Source: Streptomyces fructofermentans (GTDB lineage: Bacteria > Actinomycetota > Actinomycetes > Streptomycetales > Streptomycetaceae). Taken from it: a DNA stretch of 64,000 bases. Below are positions 7,947-17,234 of the stretch, piece by piece. The translations under genes and the position numbers were made by a program. Positions within the stretch are counted from its first letter, which is position 1. Each line of letters begins with the position of its first letter. Location of the stretch: the NCBI RefSeq assembly GCF_014651055.1, contig NZ_BMWD01000024.1:62001-126000 (forward strand). Reading direction: 5' to 3'. Below the pieces are notes generated by a model, which saw only the letters and a program-made list of their open reading frames with translations, made no database searches and had not been told where the DNA came from.

Positions 7947-10898
7947 TCACTGCTCGTCGCGCAGCCGGCCCGCCAGGGCGGTCAGCGGCTCGGCCTCGGC
8001 GGTGTGGCCCAGGGCGGTCAGGCGGGAGATCGCCGAGTCGAGGCGGGCCAGGGCGGGAGCGGGGCGCTCCAGGTAGATGCCCTGGACGGCACCCGCGAGT
8101 CGGACGCACTCGGCCCACTCGCCCGCGCGGTCCTCGTCCGTGCCCGGCTCTCCCAGCAGGGCGAGCGCCCTGTCCAGGGACGCCAGGGCGTCGTCGTACG
8201 CCCCGGCGTAGGCGTTGACCCGTCCGTGCTCGTAGGCCAGGGCGGTGTCAAGGGACCGGTCACGGGACTCGTAGCCGGCGGCACGCGCCTCGTCCGCGAC
8301 CTTCCCCGCCTCGGCGAGGAAGGCGCGGGCGCCGGGCAGGCCGTCGGCGCCCTGCTGCTGGGCCTGGGTGCGGGCGAGTTCGCGCAGGCAACTGCTGATC
8401 TGCTCGAATCGCGGGTCCTGGGCATGGGCGGCGAGGGCCTGGTCCGCGACCTTCCGGGCCTGGTCGAACTCGCCCGACTCGCCCAGGAGTACAGCCGTCT
8501 CCGCGGCGATCATGGCGTGGCTCCCCGGGTCGTCGTCCCAGCCGGCCGACTCGGCCGCGAGGGCGACGAACTCCGCCGTGGCGGCCTTGAGGTCCTCCCC
8601 GGCGTACAGTGCGCGGGCGCGGGTCAGACGGAGCTGGGCGACCAGCCGGTCGTCCACCTCGCCTGCCACGAGGTCGGGTTCGGCCAGTACGGAGTCGAGG
8701 AGGGCGATGCACGCCTCGACGCGCCCCAGGTCGAGGCTGAGCTGGGCCGCGTTGCTGTAGGTGCAGAACGCCTCCGTCCTGCTGCCGCGGCGGAGGTCCT
8801 GTTCCGCCGAGCGCGTCAGGTGCCGCAGCGCCTCGTCGTGGCGGCCCATGTGCATGCAGGCGCCGGCGAGGTCGGCGTGGAGGCGCGCGGTGTCGACCGT
8901 GCCGAGGGGCCATTCTGCGGCCAGGCGCACCGCCTCGGACAGGCTCGCGTGCGCGGACTGCGGCTCCTGGAGGCCGAGTTGGAGCCGGCCGCGCAGACCG
9001 AGCGTGCGGGGCACGTGCCACGCGGGGCCGTGCGCCTTGAGCCGGTCGAGGAGGCCGTCGATCTCGGCCACCGCGCCGGGCAGGTCGCCGGAGATCGCGT
9101 ACGTGCTTGCGCGCAGCAGCAGGGCGCCGGAGACCTGCCCGTCGTTGTCGTGCCGGGCGGCGAACTCGTGCAGCAGTGCCACCTCGGCCAGGACGGACGC
9201 GGCGTGCTCCTCGCTCCCCGAAGCCTGCAGGCGCAGGCCGAGGGCGGTGGCCCGCAGCCGCAGCAGGCGGGCCTCCAGCTCCGGAACGAGCCCAGGCGTC
9301 TCCTCGCACAGGCGGACCATCGACGCGTGGGCCGCGGTCAGTTCGGCGGCCTTCGCCTCGGCGGCGCCGTCGCCCTCCGCGGGGATCTCGGCGGTGGCGA
9401 GCAGGGCACAGGCACGGGAGAGCGCCGCGTGGGCCGGTGCCCCCGCGTCCTCGTACAGGCCCGCCGCCTCCTCGTGGAGGTCGGCGGCGTCCGTGTACTC
9501 GTCCCTCTCGCCGGCCCTGTTGGCCTCGTCGGCCAGCAGGTCCGCGCGCAGCAGGAGGAGCGGGCCCACGGCCGGGTCGTCGGGGTGGGTGTAGCCGCGG
9601 GCGGTGTGGAGTGTGCGGAGCCGTTCCCAGCACGCCCGCGCGTCCGGATGCCCCTGATGGTCCAACTCCCTCGCACCCAGTATGAGTTCGGGCAGCGAGT
9701 CGGGGACGGGGGCGGTCGTACGGGGGGTGGGCGCGGCACTTGGGGTCGTTGCGGGGGCGGCTGCGGCCACGTCGTCGAGGCTGCGGACGCGCAGGGTCAG
9801 CTCCAGGGCGTCCAGGAGCGGGGCACGGTCGAGGCGGGTCCGGCGGACGTCGCTGCGGGCCGTGGTCCCGTTGCGGGTGTCGAAGCGGCCGGCGAGGTCG
9901 TCGGCGCGGCCTCGCACCTCGGCACGCAGGTCGGCCACCGTCCAGGTGCGGCCCGAGTATCCGGCGGCTGGCAGGTCGCCGTGGCCCAGGTGCTCGACGC
10001 GCTGGAGGAGGACCTCCACGCCGGTGAGGAAGTCGAGCTGGTCCAGAGGCGAATCCACCTCGTCGAACAGGTTCCGGTTCTCGGCGAGGAGCTCCAGGCC
10101 GCGGGCCTCGTTGCCGGTCAACGCGCAGAACTCCAGGTGCCGGCCGACCTCTCCGGCCATGGAGGGGTTGCGCCGGCAGCTGCGGTAGCCGGACAGGTGC
10201 ATGTCGACGGCCTGCTCGACGCTGCCGGTGCGCAGCAGGGGCAGCAGCGCGTGCGACACGGAACGGGCGGGCTCCTCCTGGCAGGACTCCTTCCCGGCGA
10301 GCACGGGCTCCCAGGCGCGCAGCGCCCGCTTGTCGTCGCCCGCCGCGAGGTGGAAGAGGGCACGCTCACATATCTCGCAGGCCTCGCAGTCGCTGAGCTG
10401 AGTGCGGGTGCGGGCCGCCCACAGTTCGTATGCGACCGCGGTGTTCTCGCCCGTGTGGGCGGCGAGTTGGTAGGCCTGTCCGTAGTAGGGCTGGAGGCCG
10501 AGGCCCGCCTTCTCGTAGCGGCTGCGCATTTCCGTGAGCCACTGGCGCTGGCTGGTGAGCGGCATCTCGGGCAGCGCGCGCAGGGCGCCGGCGACCCACT
10601 TGAAGCGCCAGAACAGCAGGTGGCGCATGCGTGCGTCGAAGACGTCCGGCTGCTCGTCGAAGAGGGTGAGCAGGCGGGCGAAGACGACCGGTGACTTCCG
10701 CGGTTCGGAGCCGTAGGTGTACGCCTCCTGGAGTTCGAGGAGCGCGTTGATGAGCGGCACGGGCTCGGCGAACTGCTCGGCTGCCTCGACGAGTTCCTCG
10801 GCGGTGACGGTGCGCGTGCGGCCGTACGGGCGCCGGTCGTTCTCCTCCAGGGCCTGGTTCAGCTCGTCGGTCGTCTGGGGTCGGGGTGCGGTCGGCAT
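7947..10898 (-). CDS. Large helical-repeat (TPR-like) protein partnered with HSP90
   Basis: A 983-residue protein rich in Ala, Leu, Glu and Arg, with many helix-pair repeats resembling tetratricopeptides (for example TARLHADLAGACMHMGRHDEALRHL and AEFVALAAESAGWDDDPGSHAMIAAETAVLLGESGEFDQARKVAD, each followed by similar units). The N-terminal 350 residues form a distinct helical region ending at a Pro/Ala/Thr-rich linker near residue 390. The ATG at 10898 follows the HSP90 stop by 2 nt; the much longer frame to 12302 is a shadow of HSP90. TPR proteins are classic Hsp90 co-chaperones in eukaryotes, so a scaffold or co-chaperone role is a reasonable inference from the tight coupling. Confidence 0.8.
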   Translation of the reverse strand: MPTAPRPQTTDELNQALEENDRRPYGRTRTVTAEELVEAAEQFAEPVPLINALLELQEAYTYGSEPRKSPVVFARLLTLFDEQPDVFDARMRHLLFWRFKWVAGALRALPEMPLTSQRQWLTEMRSRYEKAGLGLQPYYGQAYQLAAHTGENTAVAYELWAARTRTQLSDCEACEICERALFHLAAGDDKRALRAWEPVLAGKESCQEEPARSVSHALLPLLRTGSVEQAVDMHLSGYRSCRRNPSMAGEVGRHLEFCALTGNEARGLELLAENRNLFDEVDSPLDQLDFLTGVEVLLQRVEHLGHGDLPAAGYSGRTWTVADLRAEVRGRADDLAGRFDTRNGTTARSDVRRTRLDRAPLLDALELTLRVRSLDDVAAAAPATTPSAAPTPRTTAPVPDSLPELILGARELDHQGHPDARACWERLRTLHTARGYTHPDDPAVGPLLLLRADLLADEANRAGERDEYTDAADLHEEAAGLYEDAGAPAHAALSRACALLATAEIPAEGDGAAEAKAAELTAAHASMVRLCEETPGLVPELEARLLRLRATALGLRLQASGSEEHAASVLAEVALLHEFAARHDNDGQVSGALLLRASTYAISGDLPGAVAEIDGLLDRLKAHGPAWHVPRTLGLRGRLQLGLQEPQSAHASLSEAVRLAAEWPLGTVDTARLHADLAGACMHMGRHDEALRHLTRSAEQDLRRGSRTEAFCTYSNAAQLSLDLGRVEACIALLDSVLAEPDLVAGEVDDRLVAQLRLTRARALYAGEDLKAATAEFVALAAESAGWDDDPGSHAMIAAETAVLLGESGEFDQARKVADQALAAHAQDPRFEQISSCLRELARTQAQQQGADGLPGARAFLAEAGKVADEARAAGYESRDRSLDTALAYEHGRVNAYAGAYDDALASLDRALALLGEPGTDEDRAGEWAECVRLAGAVQGIYLERPAPALARLDSAISRLTALGHTAEAEPLTALAGRLRDEQ

Positions 10899-10900
10899 CG

Positions 10901-12784
10901 TCAGCTGTCCTTGCGGAGGGCGTGGGCGAGGAGGTCGAGGAAGGAGCGGTTGATCAGGCTGGACTCGGCGGGCCTGAGCGGACGGCGGGACAGCATCGCG
11001 GCCTGCCCGTACAGGGCTTCGGCACTGGTGCGGGCCAGTTCGGGCTCGTCGATGGTGACGGCGGTGCGGACCAGCGGGTTGAGCTGGTTCAGGATCAGCT
11101 GGGCACGGGGAGCCTCCTGTCGCAGGGCGCCCAGGATGTCGCCCCACAGGCCGCCCTCCTGCTCCCGCGCGAGGTGGGAGCGGGTGCGCTCGTGCCGGGC
11201 CTCCCGGCTGTCGACGAGGAGGGCCGGGGCGGAGGCGGGCTGGAAGGCGCGCAGCGCGACGTCGCAGTCGAAGACGGCGAGGGCGTCGCGGGCCAGGGCG
11301 AGGTAGGCGGCGGCGCCCAGTTCCGTCTCCCGGTCGACGGGGTCGAGATGGGCGGTGAGGGTCGCGGGGTCCAGGTCGGCGACGCTGGCCTCGGGCCTGA
11401 TCTCCGGCAACCGGTGCACCAGTTCGCGGTCGTACGTGTAGCCGCCGTTGACCACACCGAGGCCGGCGGCCGAGGCGATCGCGGCGACCTGCCGGAACTC
11501 CTCCACGCTGGACGTGACGAGCACGGTGCGGTGGGTGCGCGCGAACTCGTCGAGGGTGGCGTGCCCGTCGGTGGTCTCGAACGGCAGCCAGGGCAGCAGC
11601 ATCCGCAGGATCTCGTCGTCGTGCACCGCGAGGGACTTCACGGCCAGGTGGTGCACCTGGAGGAAGCGGGCCAGCAGGTCCGGGTCGCTGGCGGCGGCCC
11701 GGGCGATCCACTCGCGCAGCCGCTCGGCGAGGGCGTCCCGGACGGCGGAGAGGGTGTCGTCCTCGTACAGGGCTTCGCGGGACGCGGTCGGGCGCAGGTT
11801 CTCGGCGTCGACCACGCAGCGGACGAAGAACGCCCACTCGGGCAGGATCTCCTCGGCGCGCTCGGACAGCAGCATGCCCTTGACGTGCACGCGGTGGCCG
11901 TGGCGCCGTCCGGCCGGCACCGTCTCGGGCAGCACGCAGGCGATGCCCTTCAGGCCCACGGCCGGGAGGTCCAGCTCGATGGTGTCCAGCGGTGTGAAGC
12001 CGAGGACGTCCTCGCCGTAGGCGGCCAGCGCGCGGGAGCGGGCGCCCGGCGTCGGATACGTACGTGCCCAGGGGGCGGGCTCCGGGTTGACCGGTGCGGC
12101 CGGGCCGGCGGTGCCGTCGTCGAAGGTCACCGGGTGGCGGAGCAGGGAGCCGAACTGCCGTGCCAGCGCGTGCACCTGGGTCGGCCGGGTCCACTCTGCG
12201 GCGTCGGCGCGGGGCGTCAGGGTGACGGTGGTGCCGGGCCGGGGACGGGCCGAGGAGGGCAGCACGCGGACGGTGTAGCTGCCGTCGCCGCGCCCCCGCC
12301 ACTCCACGGCGGGTGCGTCGGGGGTGCGGGCCGAGCGGCTGATGACGTGGATCTCGTCGGCGACCAGGAAGCAGGAGAGCAGGCCGATGCCGAACTGGCC
12401 GATGAAGTCGCCGCGTTGCTCGGCGATCTTCCCCCAGCCGGGGATTGGCTCGTCCGCGGCGGCTCCCGCGGCGCGCTTGCTGCTGCGGCCGATGGTGGCG
12501 AGGAAGGTGTGCACGTCCGCCTCGGTGAGGCCGACGCCGTCGTCCTCGACCCGGACGACGGAGCCGTTGGCGTGCAGGCGGATGCCGAAGGCCTCGGCGG
12601 GGGCGTCCGGTTCGAGTCGGTGCCGGGCGGTCAGCGCGTCCACGGCGTTCTGCATGAGCTCACGCAGGTAGACGCGGGGGCTGGAGTAGAGGTGGTGGGA
12701 GAGGAGGTCGACGAGGCCGCGCAGGTCCACCTGGAAGGTGCGGTCGGCGTCGCTCGGGTTCGGGGAGGCGTCGGGCAGAGTCAT
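10901..12784 (-). CDS. HSP90-family ATP-dependent chaperone (HtpG-like)
   Basis: A 627-residue protein with the GHKL ATPase motifs of Hsp90: YLRELMQNAVDA (Glu42 and Asn46), VEDDGVGLTEADV (DxGxG near 82-86), and IGQFGIGLLSCFLVADEI with its lid glycines near 128-136. A middle domain with a catalytic-loop arginine candidate (NLRPTASREALYED) follows. The C-terminal third is divergent and shorter than in E. coli HtpG, as in the actinobacterial HSP90-family group. It is translated just before the repeat protein with a 2-nt gap. It probably works with that protein in stress protection; clients are unknown. Confidence 0.9.
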   Translation of the reverse strand: MTLPDASPNPSDADRTFQVDLRGLVDLLSHHLYSSPRVYLRELMQNAVDALTARHRLEPDAPAEAFGIRLHANGSVVRVEDDGVGLTEADVHTFLATIGRSSKRAAGAAADEPIPGWGKIAEQRGDFIGQFGIGLLSCFLVADEIHVISRSARTPDAPAVEWRGRGDGSYTVRVLPSSARPRPGTTVTLTPRADAAEWTRPTQVHALARQFGSLLRHPVTFDDGTAGPAAPVNPEPAPWARTYPTPGARSRALAAYGEDVLGFTPLDTIELDLPAVGLKGIACVLPETVPAGRRHGHRVHVKGMLLSERAEEILPEWAFFVRCVVDAENLRPTASREALYEDDTLSAVRDALAERLREWIARAAASDPDLLARFLQVHHLAVKSLAVHDDEILRMLLPWLPFETTDGHATLDEFARTHRTVLVTSSVEEFRQVAAIASAAGLGVVNGGYTYDRELVHRLPEIRPEASVADLDPATLTAHLDPVDRETELGAAAYLALARDALAVFDCDVALRAFQPASAPALLVDSREARHERTRSHLAREQEGGLWGDILGALRQEAPRAQLILNQLNPLVRTAVTIDEPELARTSAEALYGQAAMLSRRPLRPAESSLINRSFLDLLAHALRKDS

Positions 12785-12952
12785 GGGGCAGTCCGGAGGT
12801 GAAGGGGCGACGGGTGACGGGCGGAACAGGGGCGGGTGTCCCGGTCGAACGATGCAGTGGCGGGAACGGCCGGTGACGGCGTCCCGCTCCGGAACCGCGG
12901 CCGGGACCGGAGGACCCGGTCGGACGCCGCGGCGGGGCCGGGCAACGACCCG

Positions 12953-13939
12953 CTAGGCGCGGCGGTGGCGGCGGGCGAACTGCTTCTCGGGTTCCGCGAA
13001 GTAGACCCAGGGCCACCGGGTGTACGCGCCGTCGAGCGCCTGGAAGACACGCCGCACCGTATGGCGCTCCTCGGCCAGCGACAGCGCCATGGCGAACATG
13101 TTGAAATCGTGCTGCCAGCCCGGGCGGCGCACGTAGGCGGGGTGGAGGATGCTGTGGTCCGCGGCCTCCCGCAGCTGCGCCCGGATCTCCGAGGTCTCCA
13201 GGTAGTCGCCGCGCTCCGACTCCACCCACTCCTCGATGTACGCCATGGCGACCACACAGCCCAGACGATGCCCCGGCGGCGCGCCGGCGGCGGCCTCCTG
13301 GGCGAAGGCCAGCGCCTGTCCCGGCTCGCCGCCCCAGCGCGGCTGCAACTGCGACAGCCGCTCGACGTGGATGTCCAGGTCCAACGGGTCACGGCGCATG
13401 CCGGCGTCGAACCGGGCCTGGTTGACCGCGTCACCCAGGGACATGCCGCGGCCGGAGGTGAGCAGCTGACGCCACGGGGTGACCCATTCCGGCCGCAGCT
13501 CCGCGGCCTCCAGCAGCTGCTCCTCCGCGATCTTGAGCCGCTCGCGGAAGAGCCGCCACTGGTCCTGCGTGACATGTACGGCGCGCGCGTCGGTGCGTGC
13601 CTCCCAGCCCCAGCTGATGTGCCGCGTGCCGGATATCAGCAGGGCCGTCGCACGGTGCTCCTTGTCCTCGTCGGCAGCCGCGCCGATCCAGTCCTGCAGA
13701 CCGTCCAACTCGGAGAGTTCGCCCAGGACTTGGTGGTCGCTGCCGAGGTCGAAGGGGGCCAGCGCCGCCTTGACCGCCGGCCAGTCACCCGCGTCGGCCG
13801 CCTCGATCAGCGCGAGGACCCGTGTGTCCCCGAGAGCACGCAGCTTGTGCATCCCGTTCTTCTGCCTGCTCGGGACAGGAAGGGCGTACGGACCCGCCTC
13901 CGGTCTCTCCGTGGCCCCACCGAACAGCTTGCCGAACAT
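12953..13939 (-). CDS. DUF4034-like helical protein upstream of HSP90
   Basis: A 328-residue soluble helical protein. Sequence such as RHISWGWEARTDARAV, AEEQLLEAAELRPEWVTPWRQLL and GHRLGCVVAMAYIEEWVESERGDYLE resembles Streptomyces proteins annotated with DUF4034, which look like irregular TPR arrays; this is from memory and moderate in certainty. The ATG at 13939 (MFGKLFGG) is preferred to an upstream start at 14023 because the extension is Arg/Cys-rich and unlike coding sequence. It lies 168 nt upstream of the HSP90 gene on the same strand and could be co-transcribed. Confidence 0.65.
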   Translation of the reverse strand: MFGKLFGGATERPEAGPYALPVPSRQKNGMHKLRALGDTRVLALIEAADAGDWPAVKAALAPFDLGSDHQVLGELSELDGLQDWIGAAADEDKEHRATALLISGTRHISWGWEARTDARAVHVTQDQWRLFRERLKIAEEQLLEAAELRPEWVTPWRQLLTSGRGMSLGDAVNQARFDAGMRRDPLDLDIHVERLSQLQPRWGGEPGQALAFAQEAAAGAPPGHRLGCVVAMAYIEEWVESERGDYLETSEIRAQLREAADHSILHPAYVRRPGWQHDFNMFAMALSLAEERHTVRRVFQALDGAYTRWPWVYFAEPEKQFARRHRRA

Positions 13940-14059
13940 GCTGCGCCCTCCCCTGGTCCCGCGTGATCGTTCGGTGCAGCATAAGCGGCACCGGTGACAC
14001 CGCTTCCACGGGATTTCCACCATGATCGCGAAGAGCCTGCGTCGGGGGTCGGGACCAGG

Positions 14060-14827
14060 TCAGGGCAGGGTGAGGATGCGGGGGCCGTCCTCGGTGACGG
14101 CGATGGTGTGCTCGATGTGCGCGGCGCGGCTGCCGTCGATCGTGCGCATGGTCCAGCCGTCGGAGTCGGTGTAGTAGTCGTCCCGGCCTCCTGCCATCAG
14201 CATGGGCTCGATGGCGAGGGTCAGACCGTGGCGCAGGGGAAAGCCTCGGCCCGGCCGTCCGTGGTTCGGGACGTGCGGGTCCTCGTGCATCTGGCGGCCG
14301 ATGCCGTGGCCGCCGAAGTCGGCGGGCATGCCGCAGCCGGCCTTGCGGGCGACGGCGTTGACCGCGTGGGAGATGTCGCCGATGCGGTGGCCCACGGTTG
14401 CGGCTGCGATGCCCGCGTCCAGCGCCTGCTGGGTGGCGGCGATCAGTTCCAGGTCGGCGGGACGGGGGGTGCCGACGGTGAAGCTGATCGCGGCGTCGCC
14501 GGTCCAGCCGTCGAGCTCGGCCCCGCAGTCCACGCTGACCAGGTCGCCGTCGCGCAGCCGGTAGTCGTCCGGGATGCCGTGCACGAGGGCATCGTTCACG
14601 GAGGCGCAGATCACGGCGGGGAAGGGGACGGGGGCGAAGGAGGGCTGGTAGCCCAGGAACGGGGAGCGTGCCCCGGCTTCGGCCAGGACGGCTCGGGCGG
14701 CTTCGTCGAGGTCGCGCAGGCCGACGCCCACGGCTGCTGTTCGGCGGGCGGCCGCGAGGGCCTGCGCCACTACGCGTCCGGCCTCACGCATGGCCTCCAG
14801 TGCCGTGTCGGACTTGATCTCCACCAT
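14060..14827 (-). CDS. map: Type I methionine aminopeptidase
   Basis: A 255-residue MetAP of the pita-bread fold that removes the initiator Met from nascent proteins. All five metal ligands can be assigned: Asp100 (VSVDCGAE), Asp111 (GWTGDAAISF), His174 (GGHGIG), Glu207 (LAIEPM) and Glu239 (AHIEHTI). His residues in QMHEDPHVPNHG match the substrate-binding loop. Streptomyces usually has a housekeeping copy in the ribosomal-protein region, so this isolated copy, divergent from an XRE regulator, is likely an accessory paralogue under local control through the palindrome at 14861-14882. Confidence 0.9.
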   Translation of the reverse strand: MVEIKSDTALEAMREAGRVVAQALAAARRTAAVGVGLRDLDEAARAVLAEAGARSPFLGYQPSFAPVPFPAVICASVNDALVHGIPDDYRLRDGDLVSVDCGAELDGWTGDAAISFTVGTPRPADLELIAATQQALDAGIAAATVGHRIGDISHAVNAVARKAGCGMPADFGGHGIGRQMHEDPHVPNHGRPGRGFPLRHGLTLAIEPMLMAGGRDDYYTDSDGWTMRTIDGSRAAHIEHTIAVTEDGPRILTLP

Positions 14828-14860
14828 GTGCCATGACTCCCTGCGATGCGATGCAACCCA

Positions 14861-14882
14861 ATACTTATACCGGTATTAGTAT
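14861..14882. promoter_or_regulatory. Operator-like palindrome between map and XRE regulator
   Basis: A 22-bp near-palindrome (arms ATACTNATACC and GGTATNAGTAT, with one mirrored mismatch pair) centred on CCGG. On the plus strand TAGTAT (14877-14882) is a -10 candidate 7 nt before the ATG at 14890, implying a leaderless regulator mRNA. The palindrome also lies 34 nt upstream of the map start and could control both directions. Confidence 0.65.
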
Positions 14883-14889
14883 CACGGGT

Positions 14890-15171
14890 ATGGTCAGAGT
14901 TCCTTTGAGTCCGGAAGAGCGGCAGCGCGGAGAGCGGTTCGGCGCCCTGCTCCGCGAGGCCCGCGGCGAACGCAGCATGGTGGACGTGGCGGCGGCGGCC
15001 GGAGTGTCCGCGGAGACGCTGCGCAAGATCGAGACCGGCCGCGCCCCGACCCCCGCCTTCTTCACCGTCGCGGCACTGGCCCACGCGCTGAACCTGTCAC
15101 TGGACGACCTGGCCACGGCCTGCGCGGCGGACGCCGATGCCGACGCGGACGGTCAGGCCCTTTCGGCGTGA
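14890..15171 (+). CDS. XRE-family helix-turn-helix regulator
   Basis: A 93-residue protein consisting of one Cro/CI-type HTH (FGALLREARGERSMVDVAAAAGVSAETLRKIETGRAPTPAFFTVAALAHALNLSLDDLA) and a short Asp/Ala-rich tail. The ATG at 14890 is used instead of the frame start at 14833, which would run through the palindrome. It is divergent from map with 62 nt between start codons, and is the natural candidate to bind the near-palindrome there. It lacks any ligand-binding domain. Confidence 0.85.
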   Translation: MVRVPLSPEERQRGERFGALLREARGERSMVDVAAAAGVSAETLRKIETGRAPTPAFFTVAALAHALNLSLDDLATACAADADADADGQALSA

Positions 15172-15410
15172 ACGCCAGGGTGCCGCGCAGTCCACCCGGC
15201 ACCCCGTCCGCGACGACACCGATCCGAGGCTTGGGCGGACATCGCGCCCGCGCAGGGTCCAGGAGAGAGCACTTTCGGTGCGGATCGCAGCCGCCGGCCG
15301 CCCCGCGACTCACCCACAGAGCCCCTCCCTCGGAACCTGCGCCCGAGCCCTCGGACCTACCCGCGCACGCGCCATGGGAAGATCCAGTTCGACCAACGGG
15401 AGTGGATCGC

Positions 15411-16001
15411 ATGGGACTTGACTACAGTTACGAAATCCTGCTGCCGACCGAGAACGTCGCCGGGGCACTCCTCGAACTCACCAAACTGGCGCCCCCGACC
15501 CGTGCCGTACCACCGCTCACTGTCACCCTGCCCGGCGGTGACGAGCTCGTCCTGCCCTTCACGTCCCACTTCGAGAGCGAGCCGGTGGACTGCTCCACGA
15601 CCGGCAGACTCCAACTCGACACCTCGATCATGTTCGCCGTCGACGACGTGGTGGACAAGTTCGACAGTGGCGCCGCACGCGACGAGCTCGGCAGAATCCA
15701 GATCGGATACATCTACCTCACGGTCCGGTTCGCGCCTGCGCCGCACCCGCGCTTCGCATCCATGGGGTTCATGGCCGCCACGACCGGGATGAGTCTGCTG
15801 TTCGAGCAGTCCGAGAGCGTCAGGACCGTCTTCACCGACCTCGCCGCCGCCAGTGGCGGCGTGTGCTGCCTGCTCGACACCGAGAGCGACGTCCTCCAGG
15901 TCTGCTGGCTGAACGGTCGGCCGGTCCGGGACACGGTGCCAGGCCCCCGGTTCGCCCACTACCGCGACCTCGTGGCGTCCTGGCCCGGCCAGGACGAGTG
16001 A
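15411..16001 (+). CDS. Conserved hypothetical protein, 196 aa
   Basis: A soluble protein beginning MGLDYSYEILLPTENVAGAL. It has alternating beta strands (LTVTLPGGDELVLPF, IQIGYIYLTVRFA) and a C-terminal region with two adjacent cysteines (GGVCCLLDTESDVLQVCW). The ATG at 15411 is chosen because the upstream part of the frame is unlike coding sequence and a GGGAG-like site precedes it. Similar orphan proteins occur in Streptomyces, but I do not recognise a named domain and no partner gene is adjacent. Confidence 0.7.
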   Translation: MGLDYSYEILLPTENVAGALLELTKLAPPTRAVPPLTVTLPGGDELVLPFTSHFESEPVDCSTTGRLQLDTSIMFAVDDVVDKFDSGAARDELGRIQIGYIYLTVRFAPAPHPRFASMGFMAATTGMSLLFEQSESVRTVFTDLAAASGGVCCLLDTESDVLQVCWLNGRPVRDTVPGPRFAHYRDLVASWPGQDE

Positions 16002-16164
16002 GGAGGCGTCCCACCAGGGCGAGCGGTGTTTGCCGACCGACATCCTCGGACTTCCGCCGCCCGCCGCCCCCAGGAGCGCATCCGGGCTCTCCCGCACGCT
16101 CCTCGGTGAGCCGCCCATCACTGATTCCGACCCGCCTCTCGGCCCGCATGCCGCTCGTCACCGT

Positions 16165-17049
16165 TCACTGCACACGCGGCCCGGTGACGAGGCGGCCGTC
16201 CTTGTCGTAGGGCCAGGCGTTGGCGACGCATCCGTGCAGGCCCTTGATCTGCTGCATCATCACGGGAGCCAGTTGGCCCGGGCCGGCGCAGGTCCTGTGC
16301 GTGTGGCCGAGGAAGTGCCCCATCTCGTGGTTGATGATCAGCGCACGGTAGTCGTGGATCGGACCGTCGAAGGTGGGCGAGCCCGAGACCCAGCGCTTGA
16401 GGTTCACCACCACCCCGCCGGGGACCTCGCAGTTGTACACACCTTGCGTGTCCTGCTGGATGCCCTCCCAGCACAGGGCGTCCGCCGTCCCCGGTGTCGC
16501 GATCGTCACCGTGAGGTCGTGGGGCTCTCCCGCGCCCACCAACTGAAACGAGTGGGCGGGGTTCTCGGTCCAGCCCCGGGGGGCCGCGAGGATGTCGGCG
16601 ATCTCGTCCGCCGCTCGGGCCGGCGGGATGTCGAGGCCGGACTCGACCTTCACCACGTACCGGAGCGGACGCGGACCGCGCCCCACCTTAGCTCCGCCGG
16701 ACCGCGCGGTGACGAACGTTCCTGAGCCCTTCAAGGGGACATCGATCTCGGTGGACGTGGGGGTCGGGGTGGACTTCGGGGTCGGAGTGGGCGTGGACGG
16801 CGGGGTGGGCGTGGCGGTGGCCGTGCCGCGCCGGTGCGGCGCGGCACTCGGCGTGCCGCTGCGCTCGTCGTCCAGGAAGAACGCGGCGGAGCCGAGCAGG
16901 GCCGCGACGGCCAGCGCGCCGACCAGGTACCGCCGGCCCCGACTGCGCGGCCGGCCCCGGCGGTGCGAGGACCGGCGACGGACACCGTGGCGAGGGGCCA
17001 CGGCGCTGCGGGCCGTCGATGCGTGTTCCTGCTGTCGTGCCGATTGCAT
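16165..17049 (-). CDS. DUF3152 metzincin-like extracytoplasmic protein
   Basis: A 294-residue protein with an Arg-rich cytoplasmic N-terminus, one membrane segment (YLVGALAVAALLGSAAFFL), a Pro/Thr repeat linker and an external domain. The domain carries HEMGHFLGHTH, the HExxHxxGxxH zinc-protease signature of metzincins, plus cysteines that probably form disulfides (DALCWEG, YNCEVPGG, RTCAGPG, GCVANAW). Streptomyces DUF3152 proteins share this layout. It should be a membrane-tethered or shed zinc peptidase, though no substrate is known. It is divergent from the response regulator gene. Confidence 0.85.
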   Translation of the reverse strand: MQSARQQEHASTARSAVAPRHGVRRRSSHRRGRPRSRGRRYLVGALAVAALLGSAAFFLDDERSGTPSAAPHRRGTATATPTPPSTPTPTPKSTPTPTSTEIDVPLKGSGTFVTARSGGAKVGRGPRPLRYVVKVESGLDIPPARAADEIADILAAPRGWTENPAHSFQLVGAGEPHDLTVTIATPGTADALCWEGIQQDTQGVYNCEVPGGVVVNLKRWVSGSPTFDGPIHDYRALIINHEMGHFLGHTHRTCAGPGQLAPVMMQQIKGLHGCVANAWPYDKDGRLVTGPRVQ

Positions 17050-17234
17050 GGCACCCGAAAGTGGTCATCGCACGTGATCGTGACGAGTTCGAACGGTCAC
17101 GAAACGATAACGAGCGGCCGCCCGGGCGTCTCGTCACCCGCCGTGCGCGCACCGATGTGACCCTTCTGCAACAACACCCGGGAAGGGCTTCTTCGCAGGC
17201 CAGTGGCCTGACGCGTTCTGCTTAGACTGTCGAC

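Noticed and set aside
7881..12802. Very long plus-strand frames (7881-10694 and 10886-12802) opposite the HSP90 and repeat-protein genes
   Set aside because: They are antisense shadows in high-GC DNA: rich in Gly, Val, Arg and Gln, with no family pattern, while the minus-strand frames carry HSP90 motifs and helical repeats.
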